Shown: positions 1 through 10,130, counted from the first letter of the stretch. The stretch is 64,000 nucleotides of DNA from Pseudonocardiaceae bacterium YIM PH 21723 (GCA_003600225.1 QZFT01000015.1:1-64000), one strand, 5' to 3'. Numbers and translations are program-made. Notes: a model not told the origin generated them from the sequence alone.

Positions 1-87
1 GACTACCAGTGCCCGAGCGATTTGGGCCGGCGCACCGTGCTCGAACAACGTGCGCAGCACACCGGCCGGTGCACGCCACACCGCCAC
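1..87 (-). CDS. Partial N-terminus of a divergent gene, possibly LuxR-type HTH protein
   Basis: A GC-rich frame runs leftward from GTG at 87 (alternative GTG at 81) off the window edge, giving 29 residues. The residues LFEHGAPAQIARALVV resemble the first helices of a LuxR/NarL-type helix-turn-helix, in which a gly/ala-rich turn is followed by IAR-x-LVVS. It is divergent from the two sensor-kinase-like genes, where a NarL-type partner would be expected. No strong ribosome binding site is visible and the rest of the protein is outside the window, so this is a weak call. It could also be a chance open frame. Confidence 0.3.
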   Translation of the reverse strand, partial: MAVWRAPAGVLRTLFEHGAPAQIARALVV

Positions 88-243
88 TGGCTCTGAACTG
101 GGAAAAAGAACCGAATCACGGCGAATATCCCCGATTCTCCGGGGCCGGACCGGGGGTCCTCCCGATCGTTCTGGCCGCACCCAGAAATGCTATGAATATC
201 GCCAGGTCGGGTGAACGCTCCGGCAGGGCGAGGGGAGCCGACG

Positions 244-1395
244 GTGAAAGCAGGCATGAGCGGGCGTCGTGGTGCCGGCTCTCCGCTCACCGCGTATCCC
301 CTGCTGGACTGGTATTTCGGCGTCACCTTCGGCGCGACGCTGTGGGCGATGTTCAACCACGTCGCCCCCGACGAGGGCCACAGCCCGCTCTGGGCGACCC
401 TGCCGCTGATCGCCCTGGCCTGCTGTTATCTCGGTCTCGGCCGCCGATTACTCCGCGAGGACCGGCAAGGCGCGGCCGGCAACGGATACCTGTTGCTGTG
501 CTGCCTGTTGCTGGCCTCGGCGATCTCGCTGTGGCAGACCGCGGACTTCCTGCTGTTCGCCCTGGTACCGCTGGCCTTCCTCGTCGCGGACCGGGTACCC
601 GCCATCGTGGCCACCGTCGGCATGAAGCTGTTCGCGCCGCTGTGGTTCGCCACGCACACCGCGAAGCCGGTGAGCGCCTTCGAGTTCTTCTACTACTACC
701 CGATCACCATCCTGATGGCGGTGCTGATCGGCATCTGGCTGCGGCTGATGGTGCGCCGCAGCCGGGAGCACATCGAACTGGCCGCCGAACTGGCCCGCAG
801 CAGGGAACGCGCCGCCGAACTGGACGCCGCGCTGGACACGGCCGCCGAGCAGGCCTACGAGGCCGCGGAGAGCCACGACACCCTGGCCCAGGGATTCGCC
901 GGCGTCGTGACGCTCACCCAGGCGGCCGGCCCGGAACTGCGGGCTGACCCCGAATCCGCCAGGAGCCGCCTGCGGCTGGCCGCGGAGACCGCGCGTGAAC
1001 GGCTCGCCGAGGTTCCGGCGGCACGGTCCGATGTGGACGAAGCGTTGCGTCAGGCGACCGAGCAACTGGCCGCCCAGCTGATGATCCCGGTCGGCTACCG
1101 GAGCCACGGTGAGCAGGGCCGGCAGAGCGCGGTGACCGAGGCGGTACTGCTGCGTGCGGGCAGGCAGGCGCTCGCCGACCTGCGCTGGCAACCGGCCGCC
1201 ACCGGCATCCAGGTCGACCTGCGGTTCGCCGCGACCGCGGTGGCCCTGGAGATCACCCAGCGCGGCCCGGACGCGGTGGACCAGCTGACCGCCACCGCCG
1301 AACAACTGCGCTCTCCGCTGGTCACCACTACCGTCCTGCCGGGCGCCGAAGACACGGCCACGCTGCGAATCGAGGTGCCCGGATGTCCGGAGTGA
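244..1395 (+). CDS. Membrane sensor histidine kinase-like protein A (phosphoacceptor retained, ATPase domain degenerate)
   Basis: The GTG at 244 is chosen because AGGGGAG lies 7 bases upstream; ATG 256 is an alternative. The protein has about five hydrophobic segments (residues about 15–170) and a coiled region (about 175–205). A dimerisation/phosphoacceptor-like helix follows, reading ESHDTLAQGFAGV. It matches the NarL-family HisKA_3 box and keeps the His (about residue 211). The C-terminal part, where a HATPase_c domain should lie, has no recognisable N box, DxG or GxG motif and reads as a decayed fold. The gene overlaps the next by 13 bases. That gene is a paralogue with the opposite lesion, so the two may form one heteromeric kinase. 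A TTA leucine codon, rare in high-GC actinobacteria, occurs at codon 69. No response regulator lies within the window. Confidence 0.8.
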   Translation: MKAGMSGRRGAGSPLTAYPLLDWYFGVTFGATLWAMFNHVAPDEGHSPLWATLPLIALACCYLGLGRRLLREDRQGAAGNGYLLLCCLLLASAISLWQTADFLLFALVPLAFLVADRVPAIVATVGMKLFAPLWFATHTAKPVSAFEFFYYYPITILMAVLIGIWLRLMVRRSREHIELAAELARSRERAAELDAALDTAAEQAYEAAESHDTLAQGFAGVVTLTQAAGPELRADPESARSRLRLAAETARERLAEVPAARSDVDEALRQATEQLAAQLMIPVGYRSHGEQGRQSAVTEAVLLRAGRQALADLRWQPAATGIQVDLRFAATAVALEITQRGPDAVDQLTATAEQLRSPLVTTTVLPGAEDTATLRIEVPGCPE

Positions 1396-2561
1396 CGTCC
1401 CGCGCCGACCGGGACTGGCTGTGGTTCTGCCGCGGCTGGGATGTGCTGCTGGCGCTCGTCTACCTGTCCGCGATGACGGTGCTCGTGCTGTCCCCGGAGG
1501 AGTACGCGGCACGCTGGCCGCAACTGGCGGGCGTGCTGTGGACGTTGAACGGCCTGCTCTACGCGTTCTGGGGCAGGCGGTTGCTGCGCCACAGGCACCA
1601 GAGCGTCTGGTACCCGGGCATCTGCGTGGCGTTGTTCATCTTCACCCAGTTCGCCGACCCGAACACCGAGTGGATGCTCTGGGTCGTCCTGGTCCTGGTC
1701 TTCCTGGTCGCCCGCCCGCTGATCGCGCTGGTCATGGTGGGCACGCTGAAGGTCATCGCGACCTTCGGCTTCCTGCACAAACTGCACGGCTGGGGCGCGC
1801 TCGGCGGAAACTGGGTCTCGGTCGCCACCTTCCTGAGCTACTCCGTCGTGGAGATCGCCCTCGTCCTGCTGGCGACGCTGTGGCTGCGCGAGACCCGCAA
1901 GGAGGACGTCGCGCGGGCCCGGCTCGCCGACGAGCTCGCGGCGGCCCGGCAGCAGGAGCGGGACCTGGAGCTGCAGCTGGAGGCCGCCGTGGAGCGGCAG
2001 CGGCTGGCCGCCGAGATGCGGTCCGGCCTGGCCCAGGGATTCGCGGGCGTACTGGCGTTGACCAGGGCCGCGGAGACGGAACTGGACACCGATCCGGAGC
2101 TCGCCGAGCGGCACCTGCGAGTGGCCACGGAGACCGCGCAGGAGAACCTGGCCGCCGCCCGCACGATGCAGACCGCCCCCAGTCCGGCGGTGCATTCACT
2201 GCCGGACGCCCTGCGCGGGCAACTGGCCGGCCTCGGCGAACGGCTCGGCTGTCACACCGAGTACGCCCAGCACGGCGTGGCCCCGAAACTGCCCAGGCAG
2301 GTCGAGGTGGTGTTGCTGCGCAGCGTGCAGGAGTCGTTGTCCACCGTGGCCAGGCATGCCACTCCGGACACGGTCTACCTCGTGGTCAGGTTCGGCACCG
2401 ACCGGGTGGACATCGAGGTGGCGGACGACGGCGCGGGCACCAATCCGCGGGAGCCCGGCCTGACCGGCATGATCTCCCGGGTCACCAAGCTGGGTGGCTC
2501 GGCCACTGTGGACAGCGTGCCCGGTGGTGGCACGACCATTCGGATCGGCGTGCCGCTGTAG
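1383..2561 (+). CDS. Membrane sensor histidine kinase-like protein B (HATPase retained, His replaced by Arg)
   Basis: ATG 1383 lies inside the end of gene A, suggesting translational coupling. The layout is an N-terminal hydrophobic sensor domain with about five segments, a helical linker, a HisKA_3-like helix and a C-terminal HATPase_c domain. The helix reads AEMRSGLAQGFAGV: it aligns with the canonical ELHDxLAQGF box, but the phosphoacceptor His is Arg (about residue 213). The ATP-binding domain keeps the G1 box EVADDGAG (D348–G350) and a glycine-rich G2 segment VPGGGTTIRIG. In the N box the usual Asn is Thr (residue 321, ESLSTVARHA), so ATP turnover may be weakened. It is clearly a paralogue of gene A. 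It could act as a trans-phosphorylating partner or as a pseudokinase. Confidence 0.82.
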   Translation: MSGVTSRADRDWLWFCRGWDVLLALVYLSAMTVLVLSPEEYAARWPQLAGVLWTLNGLLYAFWGRRLLRHRHQSVWYPGICVALFIFTQFADPNTEWMLWVVLVLVFLVARPLIALVMVGTLKVIATFGFLHKLHGWGALGGNWVSVATFLSYSVVEIALVLLATLWLRETRKEDVARARLADELAAARQQERDLELQLEAAVERQRLAAEMRSGLAQGFAGVLALTRAAETELDTDPELAERHLRVATETAQENLAAARTMQTAPSPAVHSLPDALRGQLAGLGERLGCHTEYAQHGVAPKLPRQVEVVLLRSVQESLSTVARHATPDTVYLVVRFGTDRVDIEVADDGAGTNPREPGLTGMISRVTKLGGSATVDSVPGGGTTIRIGVPL

Positions 2562-3803
<1,242 letters not shown>

Positions 3804-3851
3804 GCCGTCCGGAGCAGTGACACCACACCTGAGGTGAAATCTCACGCGAGT

Positions 3852-3887
3852 GTCGGCGCGCCTCCCGCGTCAAGTCGGCGCGCCGAC
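3852..3887 (+). terminator. Hairpin after serC
   Basis: Perfect 11-base arms GTCGGCGCGCC / GGCGCGCCGAC are separated by 14 bases. No T tract follows, so it may be a weak terminator or a processing hairpin between serC and sepH. Confidence 0.45.
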
Positions 3888-3943
3888 CTACCGTGATCTC
3901 CGCTAGGTGAAGTCTGCCCGTTTACCGGTGGAGAGGGGTGAGC

Positions 3944-4918
3944 ATGCGCGCACTGCGGGTTGTCGGCCTGAACGAGGACGGCACGTCGGTGATCCTGGAG
4001 GATCCAGAAAGTGCCGAACGGTTCACGTTGCCCGCGGACGCGAGGCTGACCGCCGCCGCACGCGGTGACCTCATCCGCCTTGGCCAGGTACAGATCGAGC
4101 TGGAGAGCCAGATGCGTCCTCGCGAGATCCAGACCCGCATTCGGGCAGGCGCGTCCATCGAGGACATCGCCGCCGCCTCCGGCATCCCCGCGCAGAAGGT
4201 CGAGCGCTTCGCCTATCCGGTGCTGCTGGAGCGTTCGCGCACCGCCGACCTGGCGCAGAGCGCGCACCCGGTCCGCGAGGACGGCCCCGACGTACAGACC
4301 CTCGGCGAGGTCGTGCAGCACGCGTTCGGCCTGCGTGGCCAGGACTACCTGCTCGCCACCTGGGACTCCTGGCGTGGCGACGACAGCAAGTGGGTCGTCC
4401 AGCTGCGCTGGCGAGCCGGCCGCTCCGACGTCAAGGCGCACTGGACCTTCCACCCCGGCGCACACGGTGGCACGGTCACCGCGCTGGACGAGAACGCCGC
4501 CGACCTGATCGACCCCAATGCCGGCCGCGCGGTGCGCACCGTCCGCCCGGTCACCCGGCTCGCGCAACGCGCCCTGGAGTACGAGACGGCCGACGCCCGG
4601 TCCGCGACCGCGCCCAGCTACGTCGCCGACTTCGAGGAGGAGGCGGCGGCCGAGCCGGTCGCGGTGAACCAGTCCGCCCCGGTGCTCGACGGCCCGCTCG
4701 CTCCCCCGGCCCTGCCCGCCGCGCCTTCGGCGCCGGTCCCCGAAGCCGCTGCTCCGGAGGCTGCCGCGGCCGCGGACGCCACCGAGCCGGAGACCAATCT
4801 GAGCACGCACGCGCCCAGCCGTAAGGCCGAGGGCGCGAAGGGCAAGAGCAAGAAGAACCACCCGATCGTCCCCTCCTGGGAAGACGTGTTGCTGGGCGTC
4901 CGCTCCCAGCGCGGCTAG
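3944..4918 (+). CDS. sepH: Septation protein SepH (DUF3071)
   Basis: SepH is a conserved actinobacterial cell-division protein that binds FtsZ and promotes its assembly at septa. The N-terminal DUF3071 part (about residues 1–160) starts MRALRVVGLNEDG. It contains the helix-turn-helix-like stretch IEDIAAASGIPAQKVERFAY. It is followed by a Pro/Ala/Glu-rich, probably disordered tail with a basic patch near the end, the usual architecture. ATG 3944 is preferred because GAGAGGGG lies just upstream; GTG 3938 overlaps that site. The downstream intrinsic terminator closes the unit. Confidence 0.92.
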   Translation: MRALRVVGLNEDGTSVILEDPESAERFTLPADARLTAAARGDLIRLGQVQIELESQMRPREIQTRIRAGASIEDIAAASGIPAQKVERFAYPVLLERSRTADLAQSAHPVREDGPDVQTLGEVVQHAFGLRGQDYLLATWDSWRGDDSKWVVQLRWRAGRSDVKAHWTFHPGAHGGTVTALDENAADLIDPNAGRAVRTVRPVTRLAQRALEYETADARSATAPSYVADFEEEAAAEPVAVNQSAPVLDGPLAPPALPAAPSAPVPEAAAPEAAAAADATEPETNLSTHAPSRKAEGAKGKSKKNHPIVPSWEDVLLGVRSQRG

Positions 4919-4933
4919 TCCTTCGGTCATCTG

Positions 4934-4976
4934 GCCCCGTTCTCCGCTGCAATGCGGAGACCGGGGCTTTCTTTTT
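4934..4976 (+). terminator. Rho-independent terminator after sepH
   Basis: Fourteen-base arms (4934–4947 and 4954–4967, one mismatch) close a six-base loop and are followed directly by TTTCTTTTT. Confidence 0.9.
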
Positions 4977-4989
4977 CGGGGTGGCTGGT

Positions 4990-5310
4990 CACTGCGCGGG
5001 TTATCTGAGTTCACTTGTCGTGGGTTTTATCCACGACAAGTGGCACTTGTCGTGACTAATAGCCACGACAAGTGGGGCGACACGCTGCGAAAACGATGCG
5101 ACACGCCGTAATTGGCGTCCATTGTGGACGGATACCGGGGTCGTGACCGAATACCGCAGCAAAACCGGCCCCGCGCAACGACCCATACCGCCCAGACAGG
5201 CGTGCCCCCACCCAACACGCAGGCAGGAAAGACGAAAGCCCCCACCCGTCTCCCCCTCCAAAGCCGCCTTCGACAAAAACCCAGACCCAACCCGCCACCA
5301 AACGCCTGAA
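4990..5310 (+). repeat. Composite intergenic element, copy 1 (left block truncated)
   Basis: This non-coding stretch holds two adjacent hairpins: 5012–5042 (12-base perfect arms CACTTGTCGTGG) and 5044–5074 (11-base arms). They are followed by a GGGGCGACAC segment, a GTCCATTGTGGAC near-palindrome and a block at about 5171–5310 with the landmarks GGCAGGAAAGAC and CCCGTCTCCCCCTCCAAAGCC. The same order occurs in reverse orientation at 31.2–30.9 kb. Its left edge (CTGCGCGGGTTA) matches the inner end of a second block there, so this copy seems to have lost its left arm. Open frames across it have poor codon use and are not called. From 5311 to the ABC gene start I see nothing further. Confidence 0.75.
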
Positions 5311-5442
5311 AAAGCGGGATCAGCAGACAAGCCTCACCTGACCGAACCCGCAGCTCAGCGAGCTGTCCACAGGACGGCGATCCATCCACAGGCAGCGAAA
5401 AATGGGATGCCTCGGCAGGCCAGGCTTCGTAACGTCGGTGTC

Positions 5443-7233
5443 ATGCGCTCCCCCTCGGCTCAGCCGAAACGATCGACGGCAGCCTCCATCCGGCGACTGC
5501 TGAGTGAGGCATACCCCGAGCGATGGTCCTTCGCCGCGGCCATCGCGGTCACCTTGGGCGCCATGCTGGCCGGGCTGGCCATGCCGCTGCTCATGCGGCG
5601 GATCATCGACGGTCCGGTGGCCAGCGGTGACCTGACCACACTCCTCTGGCTGTCCGGATTGTTCCTGCTCGCGGGCGCGATCGAGGCCGGCATGTTCTAC
5701 CTGCGCAGACGGATCATCGCGACCCCGGTGACGATGCTGGAGAAGCGGTTGCGGCTCCGGCTGTTCGCGCATCTGCAACGGCTGCACCTGGGCTTCCACG
5801 ACCGCTGGCCGTCGGGTCAGCTGCTCTCCCGGATGGGCGGCGACCTGTCCACGATCCGCCGCTGGCTGGCGATGTGCCTGGTCTTCTTCGTGGCCAACGG
5901 AACGGTGGTCATCACCGGCCTGGCCATCCTGTTCTACCTGTCGCCGGTCTTCGGGCTGATCGAGCTGGTGGCCATGCTGCCGATGGTGGTGATCAGCTGG
6001 ATCTTCGAGCAGAAGTACAAGACGGTGGCCCGCCGGGCGCAGGACCAGGAAGGCGACCTGACCACCACCATCGAGGAATCCGTGCAGGGGCTGCGGGTAC
6101 TGAAGGCCTTCGGCCGGGGCAAGGATCGACTCAAGATCTTCAGCGCGCAGGCACGGGCACTGCGGCAGAGCGAGCTGCACAAGGCGAAGCTGCTGGCCCT
6201 GTTGTGGCCGCTGACCATGCTGCTGCCGGAGATCGCGCTGGCCGTCGTGCTGGTCGACGGCGGTCTCCAGGTCGCGGCGGGCACGCTGACCCTGGGCACC
6301 CTGGTCGCGGCGATCACCATCTGCACCTATCTGGACTGGCCGACCCGGTCCATCGGCTGGCTGCTGGCCGAGTCCAACGAGACGGCCTCGGCGGTCGAGC
6401 GGTACTACGAGTTCATGGACACCGAACCGTCCATTGTGGAACCGAAGCGGCCGAAACGCCCCGCCCGGCCGGTGCGTGGCCTGCTGCGGTTCGAGGACGT
6501 GCAGTTCCAGTACCCGGGCAGTGACATCCCGCTGCTGCGCGGATTCGACCTCGAACTGAAGCCCGGGGAGACGGTGGCCCTGGTCGGCGCCACCGGCAGC
6601 GGAAAGTCCACCGCGATCGGCCTGGTGAACCGGCTGTACGACGTGACCGGCGGCCGGATCACCCTGGACGGAGTGGACATCCGGGACCTGGGACTGGCCG
6701 AGCTGCGCACCCTGGTGTCGATGGCCTTCGAAGAAGCGGTGCTGTTCTCCGCCAGCGTGCGGGAGAACGTGGCCATGGGCTCGGACCGCCCGGTCACCGA
6801 CGAGGAGATCGAGCAGGCCCTGGCGGTTGCCCAGGCCTTGGACTTCGTCCGCGAACTGCCCGCCGGGCTGGACACCCAGATCGGCGAACAGGGCCTGTCC
6901 CTGTCCGGTGGCCAGCGGCAACGGCTGGCCCTGGCCAGGGCCGTGCTGGCCAAGCCGCCGGTACTGGTGCTGGACGACCCGTTGTCCGCGCTGGACGTGC
7001 ACACCGAGGCCGAGGTCGAAGCCGCACTGCGCCGGGTGATGGTGGACGGAACCGCGTTGATCGTGGCGCATCGGCCGAGCACGGTGCTGCTGGCCGACCG
7101 GGTGGCTTTGCTGGCCGATGGCCGGATCACCGTGCTCGGCACCCACCAGGAACTGCTGCACAGTTCGCCGGAGTACCACCGGCTGCTGTCGACGATGGAG
7201 GACGACGTGGAGGCGGAGGTGGCGGTCCCGTGA
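5443..7233 (+). CDS. ABC exporter subunit A (permease–ATPase, degenerate catalytic site)
   Basis: This is a half-size type I ABC exporter: six membrane segments (about residues 25–310) followed by a nucleotide-binding domain. The Walker A motif is GATGSGKST (from about residue 382), the signature is LSGGQ (about 487–491) and the H-loop is AHRPS. The Walker B motif ends LVLDDP: the catalytic Glu is Asp at about residue 512, the hallmark of the non-catalytic half of heterodimeric exporters. ATG 5443 is taken as the start because the longer frame upstream is repeat-derived. The Shine–Dalgarno sequence is weak, so the start is uncertain by some codons. The stop overlaps the start of subunit B. 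The substrate is unknown; lipid or drug export are possibilities. Confidence 0.88.
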   Translation: MRSPSAQPKRSTAASIRRLLSEAYPERWSFAAAIAVTLGAMLAGLAMPLLMRRIIDGPVASGDLTTLLWLSGLFLLAGAIEAGMFYLRRRIIATPVTMLEKRLRLRLFAHLQRLHLGFHDRWPSGQLLSRMGGDLSTIRRWLAMCLVFFVANGTVVITGLAILFYLSPVFGLIELVAMLPMVVISWIFEQKYKTVARRAQDQEGDLTTTIEESVQGLRVLKAFGRGKDRLKIFSAQARALRQSELHKAKLLALLWPLTMLLPEIALAVVLVDGGLQVAAGTLTLGTLVAAITICTYLDWPTRSIGWLLAESNETASAVERYYEFMDTEPSIVEPKRPKRPARPVRGLLRFEDVQFQYPGSDIPLLRGFDLELKPGETVALVGATGSGKSTAIGLVNRLYDVTGGRITLDGVDIRDLGLAELRTLVSMAFEEAVLFSASVRENVAMGSDRPVTDEEIEQALAVAQALDFVRELPAGLDTQIGEQGLSLSGGQRQRLALARAVLAKPPVLVLDDPLSALDVHTEAEVEAALRRVMVDGTALIVAHRPSTVLLADRVALLADGRITVLGTHQELLHSSPEYHRLLSTMEDDVEAEVAVP

Positions 7234-9035
7234 CGGCTCTCATCGACACCGAGGATCGGACCGAGCTGGACGCCGCGGCCAACCGGGAACTCGGCGCCCG
7301 GTCCCGGAAGCTGCTGTTCTCGTTGCTGCGCCCCTACCGGACCAGGGTGATCCTCACCCTGGTGGCGAACCTGGTGCACAACATGGCCATCCTGGCCGGA
7401 CCGCTGCTCATCGCCGCGGCGATCGACCGGGGAGTACCCGCGGCGCTGCGCGGCGACACGCAGGTGCTGGTGCTGTGCGGGGTGGCCTACGCGGCGACCT
7501 CGATCCTCTCGGCGGCACTGCACGGCGTGTTCGTCATGCAGCTGAACCGCCTCGGCCAGGACGTGCTGTTCGACCTGCGGCAGCGGGTGTTCGACCACGC
7601 CCAGCGACTGGCGTTGTCCTTCCACGAGTCCTACACCTCGGGCCGGCTGATCTCCCGGATGACCAACGACCTGCGGACGCTGTGGGACTTGGTGGACAGC
7701 GGCATGGACGACATGATCATGTCGCTGATCACCATGGTCGGGGTGGCGGCGGTGCTGATCACCCTGGACGCGCCACTGGCCCTGGTGCTGCTGCTCAGCT
7801 TCATCCCGATCCTGCTGATCACCCGGTGGTACCGGCGGGTCTCGGTGGAGCTCTACCGGGCCACCTCCAGCTCGATGGCGAAGGCGATCGTGCACTTCGT
7901 CGAGTCGATGGGCGGCGTGCGGGTCGTGCAGTCCTTCCGCCGGGAGGAGCCCAACGAACGCACCATGGACGGCCTGGCCGGCGAGTACCAGTCGGCCTGG
8001 AGCCGGTCCATGGTCACCCTGGGCACCTTCATGGGTTCCATCCGGTTCAGTGGCAACGCGTCCATCGCGATCATGCTGTTGATCGGCGCCTACCAGGTGC
8101 ACGACGGCACGCTGCAGCTCGGCGTGCTGACCGCGTTCCTGATCTACCTGCGCCGGTTCTACGACCCGCTCGACGACATCGCGATGTTCGCCAACGCGTA
8201 CGCCAGCGCCTCAGCAGCCATGGAGAAGATCTCCGGCGTGCTGGCGACCGAGCCGACGGTGGCCGATCCGGAGAACCCGGTGCCGCTGACCAAGGCCCGG
8301 GGCGAGGTGCGGTTCACCGATGTGCGGTTCCGCTACGGACCGGACACCCCGCAGGTGTTGTCCACCTTGGACCTGCACATCCCGGCCGGGCAGACGGTGG
8401 CCCTGGTCGGCGAGACCGGTGCGGGCAAGTCCACGGTGGCCAAGCTGGTCGCCCGGTTCTACGACCCGAGCGAGGGCACGGTCAGCCTGGACGGCATCGA
8501 TCTGCGGGACCTGGCGGACACGGACCTACGCCGGGCGGTCGCCATGGTGACGCAGGAGTCCTTCCTGTTCTCCGGCTCGGTGGCGGACAACATCGCGCTC
8601 GGCAAGCCCAGTGCAAGCCGAGCGGAGATCGAGGCGGCCGCAGCGGCGGTGGGAGCGCATGGGTTCATCGCCGCACTGCCCGAGGGATACGACACCGACG
8701 TCCGCAAACGCGGCGGCCGATTATCCGCCGGGCAGCGGCAACTGGTGTCCTTCGCCCGGGCTCTGCTGGCCGATCCGGCCGTGCTGATCCTGGACGAGGC
8801 GACCTCCAGCATGGACATCCCCACGGAACGGGCGGTGCAGTCAGCCCTGGAGACGGTGCTGACCGGCCGTACCGCGTTGATCATCGCCCACCGGCTGTCC
8901 ACCGTGCTGATCGCCGACCGCGTCCTCGTCGTCGACGGTGGCGCGGTCACCGAGGACGGAGCCCCCGAGGAACTCATCGCCCAGGGAGGCGCATTCGCCG
9001 ACCTGCACCGCACCTGGCTCGACTCCATCCGCTAA
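7230..9035 (+). CDS. ABC exporter subunit B (permease–ATPase, catalytic Glu intact)
   Basis: The 601-residue partner of subunit A starts at GTG 7230, inside the GTGA overlap with the upstream stop, so the two are translationally coupled. It has an N-terminal six-helix membrane domain. Walker A is GETGAGKST (about residue 394), the signature is the non-canonical LSAGQ (498–502), Walker B is LILDEA with catalytic Glu at about 523, and the H-loop is AHRLS. In heterodimeric exporters the degenerate ATP site combines the Walker motifs of one subunit with the altered signature of the other, as seen here. The signature Leu (codon 498) is a TTA codon. The gene ends 12 bases before a hairpin repeat at a convergent junction. 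Confidence 0.9.
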   Translation: MTALIDTEDRTELDAAANRELGARSRKLLFSLLRPYRTRVILTLVANLVHNMAILAGPLLIAAAIDRGVPAALRGDTQVLVLCGVAYAATSILSAALHGVFVMQLNRLGQDVLFDLRQRVFDHAQRLALSFHESYTSGRLISRMTNDLRTLWDLVDSGMDDMIMSLITMVGVAAVLITLDAPLALVLLLSFIPILLITRWYRRVSVELYRATSSSMAKAIVHFVESMGGVRVVQSFRREEPNERTMDGLAGEYQSAWSRSMVTLGTFMGSIRFSGNASIAIMLLIGAYQVHDGTLQLGVLTAFLIYLRRFYDPLDDIAMFANAYASASAAMEKISGVLATEPTVADPENPVPLTKARGEVRFTDVRFRYGPDTPQVLSTLDLHIPAGQTVALVGETGAGKSTVAKLVARFYDPSEGTVSLDGIDLRDLADTDLRRAVAMVTQESFLFSGSVADNIALGKPSASRAEIEAAAAAVGAHGFIAALPEGYDTDVRKRGGRLSAGQRQLVSFARALLADPAVLILDEATSSMDIPTERAVQSALETVLTGRTALIIAHRLSTVLIADRVLVVDGGAVTEDGAPEELIAQGGAFADLHRTWLDSIR

Positions 9036-9047
9036 CCCTTGGCGGCT

Positions 9048-9096
9048 CCGAAGTTGACGATGTTCGCGGCGAAGCCCGAACATCGTCAACTTCGGG
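9048..9096. repeat. Convergent-junction hairpin family, copy 1
   Basis: Nineteen-base perfect arms (CCGAAGTTGACGATGTTCG and its complement) flank a short GC-rich loop. The copy sits between the convergent ABC gene and the rRNA methyltransferase gene. There is no T tract, yet the position suggests a bidirectional transcript end. Confidence 0.85.
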
Positions 9097-9104
9097 ACAG
9101 CCGG

Positions 9105-9947
9105 TCACCGGGGCCGGTAGGCGGTGGCCAGTACGGAGACGGTGACCTGTTCGGGCAGCTGATCGCCCAGGTCACCGTGGTCCAGATGGCGCGCGCTCGG
9201 CGTCATGCCCAGCAGGTCGAGGATCTCCTGCCTCGACAGGGACAGGCCGTACTCGACCTGCTGGGTCTCGGCCCCGGTGAAGAAGGGATCCAGCGTCCGG
9301 TGCAGGCGCTGCTCCTTCACCGGATCGACCGCGACCATCGCCGGCAGCCGGCCACGCAACTCGGCCAGGTGCCGGCCGGTGGGCCGCACGACGACCAACC
9401 GGCCGGCCGGGCGGAGCACGCGGTGGAACTCGGCCGGGTTACGCGGGGCGAACACGTCCAGCACGACGTCGGCCATCCGGTCGGCCAACGGGAAGGAGCG
9501 GAAGACATCCCAGCTCGCCGCGGCAGCACGCCGATGGGCCCTGGCCGCCGCGCGCAACGCGCGCACCGAGGTGTCCAGCCCCAGGCCACGGGCACCGGGA
9601 AACACGTCGAGCAGGCCGGCCAGGTAGTAGCCGGTGCCACAGCCGACGTCCACCACGGTGCCGTGATCGGGCAGGCCATCGGCCGTCAGCCGGGCGACGG
9701 CGTCGCGGATGGGGGCGTACCTGTCGGTGGCCAGGAACCGGTGCCTGGCCTGCACCATCGCGCCGTCGTCCCCGCTGGTGGGACGGGTACCGGCGAGCAG
9801 ACTGACGTAGCCGTGGCGGGCGATGTCGAAGGTGTGCCCCGCCGGGCAGCGCAATGCGCCGGGGGCGGGACCGAGATGGGCCCGGCACACCGGGCAGCAG
9901 AGCAGATCGACGAACGGTTCGAGGGCAGGGGGAAGCAACGCGGGCAC
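9105..9947 (-). CDS. 23S rRNA (guanine-N1) methyltransferase, RlmA/TlrB family
   Basis: The 280-residue protein begins at GTG 9947, preceded by AGGAG six bases upstream; the longer frame lacks such a site. It opens with a zinc-binding knuckle (CCPVC … RCPAGH) followed by a Rossmann SAM-binding domain with VVDVGCGTGYY. The family methylates N1 of G745 or G748 in helix 35 of 23S rRNA; some members (TlrB type) give macrolide resistance. Housekeeping versus resistance function cannot be told from the sequence. It stands alone, convergent with the ABC exporter. The 183 bases between its start and the xre stop contain no feature I recognise. Confidence 0.85.
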   Translation of the reverse strand: MPALLPPALEPFVDLLCCPVCRAHLGPAPGALRCPAGHTFDIARHGYVSLLAGTRPTSGDDGAMVQARHRFLATDRYAPIRDAVARLTADGLPDHGTVVDVGCGTGYYLAGLLDVFPGARGLGLDTSVRALRAAARAHRRAAAASWDVFRSFPLADRMADVVLDVFAPRNPAEFHRVLRPAGRLVVVRPTGRHLAELRGRLPAMVAVDPVKEQRLHRTLDPFFTGAETQQVEYGLSLSRQEILDLLGMTPSARHLDHGDLGDQLPEQVTVSVLATAYRPR

Positions 9948-10130
9948 GAAGAACTCCTGGCAACGGGCGGCGGGACGGGACCGTGCCTGGCTGCCGTCGT
10001 CACAGAGGGACGAGAACGGCTCACGCCACAGGCACGCCAAGGAGGGCGACGCGTGATCGCATCGCCCTCAGTGCCGGGGTATTAGTAGCCCTGGTGGTGC
10101 GGAGTCCACATGCCTGCATCTTAAGATCGT

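Noticed and set aside
5112-5442. Open frames over the composite element and a longer N-terminus for ABC subunit A
   Set aside because: The same translated pieces recur in all element copies and have no membrane or family character; the ABC fold begins after ATG 5443.
5320-7179. 619-codon minus-strand open frame opposite the ABC gene
   Set aside because: It is His/Gln/Asp/Arg-rich, typical of antisense frames of high-GC genes, while the sense frame has complete ABC motifs. Other long antisense frames were dropped for the same reason.
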